Origin: Pontibacterium granulatum | Lineage (GTDB): Bacteria > Pseudomonadota > Gammaproteobacteria > Pseudomonadales > Balneatricaceae | Assembly: GCF_029961155.1 (NCBI RefSeq) | Contig: NZ_JASBRH010000013.1 | Coordinates: 1-64,000, forward strand | Length of the DNA stretch: 64,000 bases | Direction of reading: 5' to 3' | Shown: piece by piece, positions 53,688 to 62,702 of the stretch | Numbering within the stretch: the stretch's first letter is position 1 | How the letters are laid out: each line of letters opens with the position of its first letter | Notes under the pieces: generated by a model | Seen by the model: the letters and a program-made list of their open reading frames with translations, nothing else | What the model was told of the DNA's origin: nothing | The model's database searches: none | Program-made: the position numbers and the translations under genes

Positions 53688-53922
53688 CGTTATAGAGGGT
53701 GTCGCAAAACTACTGCGCAGGCTGATACGGCGTTAAAAATATGCTCAAAATGCTCATTTACACCTACACATTGTAGGACAACTTTTAAGCTGCCGGCAGC
53801 GTGAACGCTGCCCCTACAAATGCCTATCAGTCTGTCCCGTCCTAAATGCGTTTTCGCAGCTTTTTACCTTGCCTCAGCTGCGCTCGTTACGTTTTACAAC
53901 ACCCTCTATAATGCACCCTACG
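53688..53922 (+). repeat. dispersed palindromic repeat family R1, copy 3, with nested R2
   Basis: Starts GTGTCGCAAAACTACTGCG, contains GCTCAAAATGCTCATTTAC, and ends TTACGTTTTACAACACCCTC, like the copies near 6.1 and 8.1 kb. It is about 100 bp longer because an R2 unit (53772-53821) lies in its middle. It occupies the space between the convergent NIT and bolA genes. Confidence 0.7.
53772..53821. repeat. R2 palindromic repeat nested inside an R1 copy
   Basis: TTGTAGGACAACTTTTAAGC, TGCCGGCAGC, and CTGCCCCTACAAAT: the same framework as the repeat at 3932-3983. Its position within R1 suggests insertion after the R1 copy was in place. Confidence 0.55.
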
Positions 53923-53943
53923 TTTGGTAGCGGTGACGAGATG

Positions 53944-54249
53944 TTACTCACCACCTCGGCAAGTTGGGGACATTGGCGCAGGAGCGCCACGCTTCTCCCA
54001 CTCATCCTGCGTATACAGGTGCATTGCTAACGCATGAACCGGTGATTGCAGCTCTTCTGCCAACAAGCCGTAGATCACCTGATGACGCTGCACCAGGCGC
54101 TTACCTGCAAAATCATCGGATACCAGCGTCAGCTTAAAGTGGCTGTCGGTTGCAGGACCGGAGTGCATATGGCTCTCGTTTTCAATTTCCATATGCTGTA
54201 CGGCAATACCCGCCTGCAGTTTCTGTTCGATTGTTGCCTGAACACTCAT
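53944..54249 (-). CDS. BolA-family protein
   Basis: The 101-residue protein has the BolA fold with IEQKLQAGIAVQHMEIENESHMH, FKLTLVSDDFAGKRLVQRHQVIYGLL and the conserved HALAMHLYTQDEW end, with the invariant His. BolA proteins partner with monothiol glutaredoxins to handle Fe-S clusters and affect envelope genes and motility; no such partner is adjacent. It probably shares a transcript with the upstream DUF3422 gene (27 bp apart). Confidence 0.9.
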   Translation of the reverse strand: MSVQATIEQKLQAGIAVQHMEIENESHMHSGPATDSHFKLTLVSDDFAGKRLVQRHQVIYGLLAEELQSPVHALAMHLYTQDEWEKRGAPAPMSPTCRGGE

Positions 54250-54276
54250 GCTTACTTCACTCCAGCCTTGAAGAAT

Positions 54277-55620
54277 CTAATGTGCCTCATCGTCCTGGTC
54301 GGCCCGCTCGGTCGCCAGTTTGAGGAATTTTTTGTGGATCTTACGCGTTGCAAACCAGACAACCAATACCACTACCGGTACCGAGATCCCTACGGTCAGG
54401 CTCTTATCAATCGCAACACCGCTATTATACAGCGCTTCGATCAGATACTTGAGCAGTCCGACCATGTAGTAACTGATTGCGGCAACAGACAGCCCCTCCA
54501 CCGTATGCTGCATCATGAGCTGAATCTTGGAGCGACGGTCCATCGAGGCCAGCAGTTCTTGGTTCTGCCCCTGTATCGACAGCTCCACCCGGGTACGCAT
54601 CATATCGGACACGCGGTCGATACGGCGGGACAGGTTTTCCAGACGTTCGCTGACGGATTCACAGGTTCGCACCGCCGGTGTCAGACGACGGGTCATGAAT
54701 TCAGTGATGGTTAAGTGCCCGGATACCTCATCCTCTCGCAGCTCAGCCAGTCGTTTGAGCACCAGGTCATGGTAAGCCCGGGTTGCACTGAATCGGAAGG
54801 TGGTACGTGCACGACAGGCTTCGACCCATGCGGCCATGTCGGTCAGCTTCCCCAACAGCACGCGCTCGTCCAGATTCCCATTGGCCGCGAGGTTACTGGT
54901 GGTTTCCGCCAGCTGGCGATCCATATCGGTCAGCTTCGGGTTGTACTTTCTGGCTAATGGCAAACCAAGCAGCGCCATTAGACGGTAGGTTTCGATCTCC
55001 ATTACACGCTGCGTCAGACGACCTAACTGGCTGTCACTCATCCTCTTGTTGTAGATCAGGAAGCGGCCAAAACCGTCGCTGTGCAGCCGGAAAGTGGTCC
55101 ACACCCGGGCATCGCCCCCCTGCGGGCTGCTGCCCACCAGGCGCATGCCTTCGAAGAAGCTTTTGACCACCGGCAGTGGTGGTTCCGGTTGTTGACGTGC
55201 ATCTTCAACCGCGACGTGGAACGACACCACCACAGTGCCCGGCAGTGCTCTTAACCACTCTTCCGGAATCCGGCTGATGCCTGAACACTCAAAAGGATCA
55301 GCACACACTTCCACATCCAGATTCACAAACGTATAGGTAATGAACTCCAGGTGTTTTTCACGCCGAACACGGACCTGCCCAAAGTCCGCTTCGTAACACA
55401 CACCGTCTTCTTCAGGCGCCCGATGCCCGAAGTGTTCGTAAATCTTCTGAAAGTGCTCAAATTCCTGCTCGCGGGATTCACTGGCAATCTGTGCAGCGAG
55501 GAACGTCAGCCGCGACGGGCTGGGGATAACCTGAAAGGGACGCGAATGCAGCTCATCGTACAGCGCGCCCCGTAAAGGATGCAGGTCCAATCCATACGGA
55601 TTGCTGGGCAGTTGATCCAT
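54277..55620 (-). CDS. DUF3422 family membrane protein
   Basis: This 447-residue protein starts HPLRGALYDELHSRPF, the typical DUF3422 opening, with a soluble N-terminal domain and a long helical middle. The C-terminus has two membrane helices (about 360-385 and 400-425) followed by a basic and then acidic tail. Function is unknown. It probably precedes bolA in one transcript. Confidence 0.87.
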   Translation of the reverse strand: MDQLPSNPYGLDLHPLRGALYDELHSRPFQVIPSPSRLTFLAAQIASESREQEFEHFQKIYEHFGHRAPEEDGVCYEADFGQVRVRREKHLEFITYTFVNLDVEVCADPFECSGISRIPEEWLRALPGTVVVSFHVAVEDARQQPEPPLPVVKSFFEGMRLVGSSPQGGDARVWTTFRLHSDGFGRFLIYNKRMSDSQLGRLTQRVMEIETYRLMALLGLPLARKYNPKLTDMDRQLAETTSNLAANGNLDERVLLGKLTDMAAWVEACRARTTFRFSATRAYHDLVLKRLAELREDEVSGHLTITEFMTRRLTPAVRTCESVSERLENLSRRIDRVSDMMRTRVELSIQGQNQELLASMDRRSKIQLMMQHTVEGLSVAAISYYMVGLLKYLIEALYNSGVAIDKSLTVGISVPVVVLVVWFATRKIHKKFLKLATERADQDDEAH

Positions 55621-55732
55621 CTATCTTGGGCTCCGAAATTTACAGGGCCTCTATTGATAGCGTTGTTGAACATTTTTCGCAACTGCACAGAGGTGCCAAT
55701 AGCCTCCATCCTTGGGTGCAACAGAAAAAATA

Positions 55733-56095
55733 TTATGGCTCCAGGACAGCCGTCATCAGCGGTTGGGATGCAAGATCCAAAGCCATCACCTGGGGGGTCA
55801 CCGCAAACCACTCATTGAATAGCTCCACGCTGCGAGGCTCCGGCCAGGCATCGGCCATCTCATCCCAGGCAGCCAATTCATTTTCGAAGATCAAGGCCCA
55901 ATGTGCAGCCAGCGCATCATCAAAATCGGTCTCACTCTCCACTTCGTCGATCAGGTACACTGTGCCTTCGCGCTGGTGCTCTTCGAGGGACAGGGTTTGA
56001 TTCAACCCTTCGTCATCCTGCTCAAGACTGTTGGCCCAATCCACAAATGGCTGTTTGGGAATCACGGCAAAAGCGGAACGGTTTAGCAGCTTCAT
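55733..56095 (-). CDS. conserved-looking hypothetical acidic protein
   Basis: A 120-residue acidic protein without membrane segments. It is rich in Glu, Asp, Trp and Phe (WALIFENELAAWDEMADAWP, ELFNEWFAV) and starts with a neat hydrophobic strand MKLLNRSAFAVIPKQPFVDW. I do not recognise a named family, but the sequence looks like a folded domain and has good coding character. It is divergent from the unknown gene at 56159. Confidence 0.65.
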   Translation of the reverse strand: MKLLNRSAFAVIPKQPFVDWANSLEQDDEGLNQTLSLEEHQREGTVYLIDEVESETDFDDALAAHWALIFENELAAWDEMADAWPEPRSVELFNEWFAVTPQVMALDLASQPLMTAVLEP

Positions 56096-56158
56096 GGTTC
56101 TTATCCTGCGGTTTCTATATACTGTTCGGCTGTCTAATCATACGATCACAGCCCGTTA

Positions 56159-56875
56159 ATGATCATACGTGTTCTACCCCAACTCAACAGTCGCCAACAG
56201 TGGATCGACTTCTGCCGTCGAGAAACACCCTATTGTTTCGTCGACCAGCCCGAGTGCCTGGTAGATTTTCAAAGTACCCATCTGCAGATCACCTTGCTCT
56301 CCAACCGCTCACAGGGTAAAGATGCAATCAAGTACAGCCTGGGCTCACGACGTTCTGTGGAGCCCGCCTGGAAACTGATCCGCGCCTGTAACTGGGATCT
56401 GTCGGCCGTGGTCGCGGGTTTGGAGCAGATGGATTTCAGCAGCAATGTACGCGATAACTCCTTGCTGGGGGTCCATACCGATCTGACGGCACGCAAGTTC
56501 TTTTCCAAGGAGCGCTCGGTTGTAGCGCCTTCCAAAGTCGGTCTGCTGAAGCCGCTGAAAAACACGCCGGAGATATGGCATGCGGAGAGTCTGCTGCGCT
56601 TGCTCGCCAATGGCCAATATAATGATCTGCGCAGCGAACAGATCGCTCTACCGGGCACCGAAGGCAACACCTTAAACGGTGGTATCCCCACACCTTCAAT
56701 CAACAGCTTGCGTCTAATGCTGTTGGATAAACCCTGGGAGTGGATCGGACAGCCCCACGGAGACCGCTTGCACCTGTTCCGGGAGCGTCAGCCAATGGTG
56801 AGTCTGGTCCCAGACTTCACGCCCCCGGGCCCACGCCTTAAGGCAAAAGGAAACGCCCGCCAGCAGTACCTCTGA
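56159..56875 (+). CDS. protein of unknown function
   Basis: A 238-residue soluble protein of unknown family. It opens MIIRVLPQLNSRQQWIDFCRR and has regions such as WKLIRACNWDLSAVVAGLEQM and SLRLMLLDKPWEWIGQPHGDRLHLF; it lacks obvious catalytic motifs. The C-terminal 20 residues are basic. It converges on mksB, 53 bp away, and shares a hairpin with it; it is not MksG/JetD by length or sequence. No signal peptide or membrane helix is present. Confidence 0.65.
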   Translation: MIIRVLPQLNSRQQWIDFCRRETPYCFVDQPECLVDFQSTHLQITLLSNRSQGKDAIKYSLGSRRSVEPAWKLIRACNWDLSAVVAGLEQMDFSSNVRDNSLLGVHTDLTARKFFSKERSVVAPSKVGLLKPLKNTPEIWHAESLLRLLANGQYNDLRSEQIALPGTEGNTLNGGIPTPSINSLRLMLLDKPWEWIGQPHGDRLHLFRERQPMVSLVPDFTPPGPRLKAKGNARQQYL

Positions 56876-56900
56876 ACGAGGTGCCACTCAACGGGCGTTA
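56851..56900. terminator. hairpin terminator between the unknown gene and mksB
   Basis: AACGCCCG (56852-56859) pairs with CGGGCGTT (56892-56899), with a second inner stem GTACCTC/GAGGTGC. Read on the minus strand it is followed by TTTCCTTTTG, so it probably ends the mks operon, overlapping the last codons of the facing gene. Confidence 0.5.
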
Positions 56901-56928
56901 TCTGTTTCGACGATGTTACTGAACCGGA

Positions 56929-59900
56929 TTAAACCGGTTCAGCTTCCGTATCGGCAGCAGCCTCTTCCAGCTCATTACGTGCATCAGCTTCCGCCGCATC
57001 GATCTCTTTCATGATCTTCAGCGGGTTATCGGAGTTCAGCAGTTCACGCCCTGCAATGGTTGGAAACTCCACATCCACGTCCACGACGCGGCCGTCACGG
57101 CAAACGTTGATGATAGTGTCCATGCACGAGCTGAGCAGGGAGTACTTCTCATCCGGTGCCGCAATAATGGTCTGCAGGCCCAGATCCCCCATAAAGCCCA
57201 AGGAGGTTACTGTGTTCTCGGAGTCCAGTTTATTGAACGCCTCATCGAACACCGCCAGGCTCATCCCACCCAACGGTTTGCCATCAGCGCTCTCTCGCAG
57301 ACGGTAGGTTGCCCCCTGTGCGGCAGCGATCGCCACGTAGAACGGTACCTGGTGCTCACCACCGGAACCGGTCTTGATACGCTGGGACAACGTCGTCTTA
57401 CGGTTACCTTCCAGGTCTCGTACCACCAGTTCGAAGTTGTAGAAGTTACGATAGTCCTGCAGCAAGCTGCTCTCGCCTTCGTCCTTCAATACGTCATGAA
57501 TCTTGGCCAGTGCATCTTGGTGCGGCTTGTCTTCGTCGAACTTCATGTCGAACAGCGAACCGACGTTCGCTTGGTCGATACGGGTGTAGGCTTCCACCAA
57601 CTCCAGAATGTCTTTCAATTCCGGGTTTGGCATCATTTCGAAGCTGTACATCTCGCGGTGGAACGGACGGTTCTTCAAGTGCTGGTTCAGTTCGCGGATC
57701 AGATCCTTGATCTTGTTGATCTGGTCGTTGAGGTGCGCCACGAAGTCGGAACGGAATGCGGTTTCGGCTTCCAGACGGGCACGTTCCGCTTTCTGGCTGT
57801 ACTGCGCCAGTTCGGAATCGCGCAGTGCCTGCACGGTTTCGTTTACAAATGCTTCCAGCTCTTCGTGGGTAGAATCGGCACTAATCTTATCCAGTTGCTG
57901 ATGACTCAGGCCACCACCGTGGTAACGCGCTTTGTACTGCGCCACGGCATCTCGCACACCGTTTTTCTTCTTCTCGTGCAGCGACAGCTCGGACTGCGCT
58001 TTCTTCGCGGCTTCAAAGATGATGCGCTCCAGCTCACCGCTGCACGATTCGTCCAGATAGTCGCGTTTTTCCTGGGCTGACTGTGCGTCGAAGACAGGCT
58101 TCTCTTCACAGACTGTACGCGCTGCTGCGTGTTCTTCCAGCTCCTGCGCCAATACTTCCAGTGCCGCTGTGTCTTTGATCATCGCCGTGCGGACTTTCTG
58201 CAGCTTGTCCATCAGGGACTTCTGCTTCTGCTCAGTCTCTTTCTGTACCGCAACCAAATCGGTAATACGGTTCTGGATACCGGTGTCGTCCTGATTGTGC
58301 AGGTCAACCACCGCCTGACGGTAGCCCTCGATCTCGGTATTCAGCTGTTCACGCTGAGTCACCAGGTCAAATACGCGCTCATTCACACCCGCCAGACTGG
58401 TAGTCAGGCTGATCAATGCGTCACGCAGTTTCTCCAGAGAGTCGTGGTTTTTACCCAGTTCGGTGAACTCGGCCACCATCTGATCCACCTGCTTACCCTG
58501 GATCTCCAACTGGTTACCGCGACGACGGATACCCATGATCGGCTGCTGTTCGTTGATCGCGGTAGTCGAGCCTTCGGTCTGCAACATGCAGTCGTAGGTC
58601 AATGCACGTTCGTGACGCAGCAGTTCGGTTTCAGTCTCAACCGCCATCACGCCGCCCAATGCGCGGTTCATGTAGGCACGGGCATGATCGTTGTCAGTCT
58701 CGATAAAGTACGCCAGGGAGCCAGCCTTGTAACGATCCAGCCACTCAGAAGACTTGGTGGTGTTGACGATACGACAGCCTTTCAGATGACGACCTTTACG
58801 GCGGTACAGGGTGATCGCTTCTTTCACACGATCCGGCTCAACGATCAAGGCTTCACGGCGGGCCCCCAGGAAGGATTCCACGGCAATACGCCACTTGTCG
58901 TCATTGATATCCACCAGTTCACAGATCGGCGTGGATTCGATGCCGTACTCTTCCAGTAGCTCCATCAGCTCACGGGTATTACGACGCACCGGCGCTCTTC
59001 CCTGCTTCAGCTGCTCCATGTTGCTCTTCTGGCTCTGGATCTCGCTACGCAGTTCGTTCATGCGAATCACGGAGCTTTCAAAACGACGGGCGATATCACG
59101 GCGTACCGCATCCACACTGTTTTTCAGCGCTTCCAGGTTTTGATCCACTTCCACCGGGTTCTGCGGCCATACCGCGCCCATCATGTCCTGCCCGGCACGC
59201 CACAGCTCAACCGACTTTTTCACCACCGGCAGGAAGTTCTCCGGCAGGTGTTTTTCATAGTTGGCGAAACTTACCGCGGTACGCAGCAGGTTATAAACGT
59301 TCTGGATGCGCTCTTCCACCACGCTGTGTTCGTGGCTCTTCGCAGAAATCGTGGTTTCCAGCGCTTTGATCTTGTGGGCAGAGTCGGTGTTGTTCAGGTC
59401 AGCGCGGGCTTCCGCCAACTGCTGCATAACCTGGTTCAGCTCTTCACCGGTATTTTCCAGATCTTGCTGCAGCTGCTGCTCTTTTTCCTGGTTGGTTTCA
59501 AGGCGCTCTTCCGATTCCTCTTTCTTCAGGTCGGCATTTTCAAAACGACTCTCGTGGACCACCCACTCGTATTCAACAGCGTTCTTAACGTTGCGTTCGA
59601 TCCCCTTGCAGGCTTCCTGGATCTTCTCCAGCTCGCCGATACGATCGGAGACCTCTTTGGTCTTCTGCTCCATCGCCCGGTATTCATCCAGGGACTTACG
59701 GAAGGCGCCCACGTGCACGATGTTCTCATCCAGCACGAACTCGCGGATAAAGCGGGTTGGACTGTCGATCGGTACGAACTTCAGGGCGTTCTTGAAGTTT
59801 TTGATGAACTTGTCGTCATCGTTCGGCATCTGCGGGTCGTAACTCAGATGCGTCACCATCTCGCGGATAAAGCGGCTGGCACGTTTCTCCAGCACCATAT

Positions 59901-60396
59901 CCGGACACTGCTTCATCAAGCTGTCACGCACTTCGGTCCACGGACGTGGCAAACGACCTTCACCCTCTTTGGTGGTGAAGTCATCCAGGTGGATGGAGAA
60001 ATCCGGCAGGATAAAGCGGCCCAGGATCTCTTCGTCCGGCGATGCGGTAGACGCGCTGATGGCGATGCCGATACAGCTCTCTTTAGCGGTTTCCGTATCG
60101 AAGAAACTCAGCGCCATGTAGCTCAGAGAGTCTTCACGCGCTGTGCTTTTCTTACCGTCGCCATCCAGGAAGCCCAGACAGTAGGTACGCAGGCTACGCT
60201 CACTCTTTTCACCGGCGGAGGCGTTAAAGCTCAGGTGGCGTTTATGGCCACCCATCAGCACAGTCTGGATCGCGTCCAGCAGGGAAGATTTACCGGAACC
60301 GTTCGGTCCGACAATGGCTACGCTGCCTTTGATCGGGATCTCAATCGCGCCCAGTACATACCAGTTAACCAGTACAATTCTATTGAGCTGCTTCAT
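56929..60396 (-). CDS. mksB: MksB/JetC-type SMC-like ATPase
   Basis: About 1155 residues: an N-terminal ATPase half with Walker [10 protein letters not shown] at about 30-38, long coiled coils, a hinge in the middle (about 480-620), more coiled coil, then the C-terminal half with ABC signature [10 protein letters not shown] (about 1009-1018) and Walker [13 protein letters not shown] (about 1047-1058). It is the DNA-bridging motor of an MksBEF condensin. I start at ATG 60396 (GAAGGGGCGG upstream), not at 60450. It overlaps mksE by 17 bp. Confidence 0.9.
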   Translation of the reverse strand: MKQLNRIVLVNWYVLGAIEIPIKGSVAIVGPNGSGKSSLLDAIQTVLMGGHKRHLSFNASAGEKSERSLRTYCLGFLDGDGKKSTAREDSLSYMALSFFDTETAKESCIGIAISASTASPDEEILGRFILPDFSIHLDDFTTKEGEGRLPRPWTEVRDSLMKQCPDMVLEKRASRFIREMVTHLSYDPQMPNDDDKFIKNFKNALKFVPIDSPTRFIREFVLDENIVHVGAFRKSLDEYRAMEQKTKEVSDRIGELEKIQEACKGIERNVKNAVEYEWVVHESRFENADLKKEESEERLETNQEKEQQLQQDLENTGEELNQVMQQLAEARADLNNTDSAHKIKALETTISAKSHEHSVVEERIQNVYNLLRTAVSFANYEKHLPENFLPVVKKSVELWRAGQDMMGAVWPQNPVEVDQNLEALKNSVDAVRRDIARRFESSVIRMNELRSEIQSQKSNMEQLKQGRAPVRRNTRELMELLEEYGIESTPICELVDINDDKWRIAVESFLGARREALIVEPDRVKEAITLYRRKGRHLKGCRIVNTTKSSEWLDRYKAGSLAYFIETDNDHARAYMNRALGGVMAVETETELLRHERALTYDCMLQTEGSTTAINEQQPIMGIRRRGNQLEIQGKQVDQMVAEFTELGKNHDSLEKLRDALISLTTSLAGVNERVFDLVTQREQLNTEIEGYRQAVVDLHNQDDTGIQNRITDLVAVQKETEQKQKSLMDKLQKVRTAMIKDTAALEVLAQELEEHAAARTVCEEKPVFDAQSAQEKRDYLDESCSGELERIIFEAAKKAQSELSLHEKKKNGVRDAVAQYKARYHGGGLSHQQLDKISADSTHEELEAFVNETVQALRDSELAQYSQKAERARLEAETAFRSDFVAHLNDQINKIKDLIRELNQHLKNRPFHREMYSFEMMPNPELKDILELVEAYTRIDQANVGSLFDMKFDEDKPHQDALAKIHDVLKDEGESSLLQDYRNFYNFELVVRDLEGNRKTTLSQRIKTGSGGEHQVPFYVAIAAAQGATYRLRESADGKPLGGMSLAVFDEAFNKLDSENTVTSLGFMGDLGLQTIIAAPDEKYSLLSSCMDTIINVCRDGRVVDVDVEFPTIAGRELLNSDNPLKIMKEIDAAEADARNELEEAAADTEAEPV

Positions 60397-61039
60397 CGGC
60401 AACCGCCCCTTCTGTCTCTTCGTTTGCTTCCGCCGCCGCTTCGGCTTCAATTTCTACTTCGTTCTCGCACAGCCCTTCCAGCTGTCCGATATAATCTTCA
60501 ACCACCACCTGGCGGATCACCGGATTGATACCCAGCGGCAGGTTCTTCGGATCGGTCTCGTCCGGCTTACCACGCTCGATCACACCGTGACGGGAGAACA
60601 GGGACAGGATCTCTTTCATCCGTGTCTCGTTCGGGATCTCTTTGCCGGTCAGGTTCTCATAGGTGGTGAGTAGCTCGTCGGTGCTGGTGAACGCCTTGCC
60701 AGCATCCACCTCAAACGCTTCCAGCTTGGTCTCGTACACCTGGCGCAAACAAAGCAGCAGCAGCGATTCGTCCAGTTTCAGACGCATGTAACGCTCTTCA
60801 CCCTTTGGCAGAATGCCCATGTAGGCTTCATCCGGCTGATAGACAAAGCTCCAGCCGATCGCTTCCATCAGGTTGGTGAAATAGTCAACATGGGACGCTA
60901 CCAGAAAGTAAGCCTCACGATGTGCGGGACGATCCGCATAAAGGAACTGGTGGGTCAGCAGCTGATTGGCAGCCCGCGCGAAGTCTGCGGCCTGATACTT
61001 GTCACTGCGACTGATGATTTTTTGCAGGTCACCTAACAT
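60380..61039 (-). CDS. mksE: MksE/JetB-type condensin subunit (DUF4194)
   Basis: A 219-residue winged-helix kite protein. It has [37 protein letters not shown] and [21 protein letters not shown], both characteristic of the JetB/DUF4194 family, and an Ala/Glu-rich acidic tail. It bridges MksF and MksB in the complex. Its ATG directly follows the mksF stop (TAGATG) and its 3' end overlaps the mksB start, so the three are translationally coupled. Confidence 0.87.
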   Translation of the reverse strand: MLGDLQKIISRSDKYQAADFARAANQLLTHQFLYADRPAHREAYFLVASHVDYFTNLMEAIGWSFVYQPDEAYMGILPKGEERYMRLKLDESLLLLCLRQVYETKLEAFEVDAGKAFTSTDELLTTYENLTGKEIPNETRMKEILSLFSRHGVIERGKPDETDPKNLPLGINPVIRQVVVEDYIGQLEGLCENEVEIEAEAAAEANEETEGAVADEAAQ

Positions 61040-62443
61040 CTAGCGTTTCCTTTGGATCACGAAGTCCCGACACTCAACCATGCCGGCAACATTGACATAC
61101 TGTTCTTCAAAACGGATTTCGTACTTGTCGATCGTTTTACGGGCTTTTTTACCCATCGAAGGCAGGTGGCGTACATAACTGAAGCAGATGTAGTCTTCGA
61201 TGGTCTGGATATCGAACTCACCGGCACTGATCTGATCGCGGCCGATCAGGTTACGTTCCAGATACATCTCCACCTTATCCGGCGTTACTTCACGGCGGTC
61301 TTTGTACTCTTTAAACAGGCGACGCAGTTCCAATACACGTGGATCGATCTCTGCCTGAGTGATAACACGTGGTGCGGCCTGCACACGGCGTCGGATCGGT
61401 GAACGCACACTGCGATCGCAGATAAAGCCCTGTGTCTCCAGTGTGGTAATTGGCGGCAACTCGATCTCATCACGGCGGGCGATTTCGGTAATCGCGCGGG
61501 AGATTCGGGCAGCCATCCCCGGTGTGGTTTTGTCCATGTAACGGACGGTATCCGCTACGCGCTTCTCAAGTCGGTAACGGAAATCGTCGATGGTCGCCAG
61601 ACGCTGGTCCACCGACTCAAAGATGCGGATGATACGGTTGATGTGCTGGTGCACCATACCTTCCGCATCGTGGTAGTCCGTTTCGTACTGCTCCTGATAG
61701 TGCTTTGCCAGCAGATCGACCTTATAGGCATCGAACTGCAGCTCGCGCAGCATCGCCAGAATCTGGCGACGGAAACGGAACGGGTTGTTCTTGGTTTTCA
61801 GCGTTTTGTAGTCGGAGACCAGAATGTGCTCTACGAAACGTTCGAAGAAGTTGCGTACGATCTCCTGCGGGTTATTGCTCTGCGACAGGTTGATCTTCAG
61901 CTCACGCAGACCCAGCATCATATCGGTCAGGTGGGCACTGAAATCAGATGCGGTCTGCGCCGCTTCTGCCAACGTAATACCGCGTCCGGCTGGATCGTTG
62001 ATCGCCGCTTCCAGGGAGCTGAGTACGTTCAGTACCGCACCACCATAGCTGCGTTTTTCCAGCTTGGAGATCGATACCAGGGTTCGCAGCAGGAAACTGA
62101 TCGATGGCGACAGCAGCACATAAGTGCGGTACACCCGCTGCTCCTCTTCAAGCCAGCCGGTCGCAACTAAACGACGGTAGATGCGGTTGGCGTAATCGCT
62201 ACTGGAGCGCGGCATCTCGACCTGCTCTTCGCCCTCTTCCTCTTCCGGTACCCAACGACGAATACCCATACGGACAACCGTATCTTCAATCGAGGAACGC
62301 ACCAGGTCTTTCGGGACGAAGGGATCAATCAGATCCTCATCAAAAAACAGATCCGCTAGGGACAACAAAACCACCTGATAGATCTGGCGGTTTTGCCCCG
62401 AGAGCGGCATGAATAAGTCATCAGGCAACTTATGAAAGAGCAT
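61040..62443 (-). CDS. mksF: MksF/JetA-type kleisin subunit
   Basis: About 467 residues, opening MLFHKLPDDLFMPLSGQNRQ, as in JetA/MksF proteins. It has a winged-helix N-terminus, a long helical middle (DLLAKHYQEQYETDYHD region) and a C-terminal domain that should contact MksB. I use ATG 62443 with AAGGG upstream; the GTG at 62485 adds 14 residues before the family's usual start. First gene of mksF-mksE-mksB. Confidence 0.87.
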   Translation of the reverse strand: MLFHKLPDDLFMPLSGQNRQIYQVVLLSLADLFFDEDLIDPFVPKDLVRSSIEDTVVRMGIRRWVPEEEEGEEQVEMPRSSSDYANRIYRRLVATGWLEEEQRVYRTYVLLSPSISFLLRTLVSISKLEKRSYGGAVLNVLSSLEAAINDPAGRGITLAEAAQTASDFSAHLTDMMLGLRELKINLSQSNNPQEIVRNFFERFVEHILVSDYKTLKTKNNPFRFRRQILAMLRELQFDAYKVDLLAKHYQEQYETDYHDAEGMVHQHINRIIRIFESVDQRLATIDDFRYRLEKRVADTVRYMDKTTPGMAARISRAITEIARRDEIELPPITTLETQGFICDRSVRSPIRRRVQAAPRVITQAEIDPRVLELRRLFKEYKDRREVTPDKVEMYLERNLIGRDQISAGEFDIQTIEDYICFSYVRHLPSMGKKARKTIDKYEIRFEEQYVNVAGMVECRDFVIQRKR

Positions 62444-62642
62444 CTGAACCCTTAAATTCTTTTCGCTGTTGGTGTCTGTTTCCACAGACCGAAGTGATGG
62501 ATTCTAGCCCAGCCGGGGCTGACAAAAAAGGGATAACCAGACTTACCTGAAGGACTTTCAGCTAAGTGGAAGAAACCGATCAATTCCTACCCTGCTCAAC
62601 CTTTGGGTTTGAACGTCAATTGTCCAAATCGAGACAAGAAGC

Positions 62643-62681
62643 AAAAAAGCCACAATGGATAACGCACCCACTGTGGCTTTT
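62643..62681 (-). terminator. intrinsic terminator of ycaO
   Basis: On the minus strand AAAAGCCACAGTGGGTGCG and CATTGTGGC form a stem followed by TTTTTT, 22 bp past the ycaO stop. It separates ycaO from the mks operon. Confidence 0.8.
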
Positions 62682-62702
62682 GAACAATTTAGGCGCGAGC
62701 AA

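Noticed and set aside
60397-60450. Upstream start of mksB giving 18 extra Lys/Arg-rich residues
   Set aside because: The extension is low-complexity, overlaps mksE more deeply, and the ATG at 60396 has a good ribosome-binding site and begins the conserved ATPase strand.
56159-62443. Complete Wadjet (JetABCD) defence system
   Set aside because: The JetD/MksG nuclease is absent; the adjacent unknown gene is too short and shows no Toprim-like motif.
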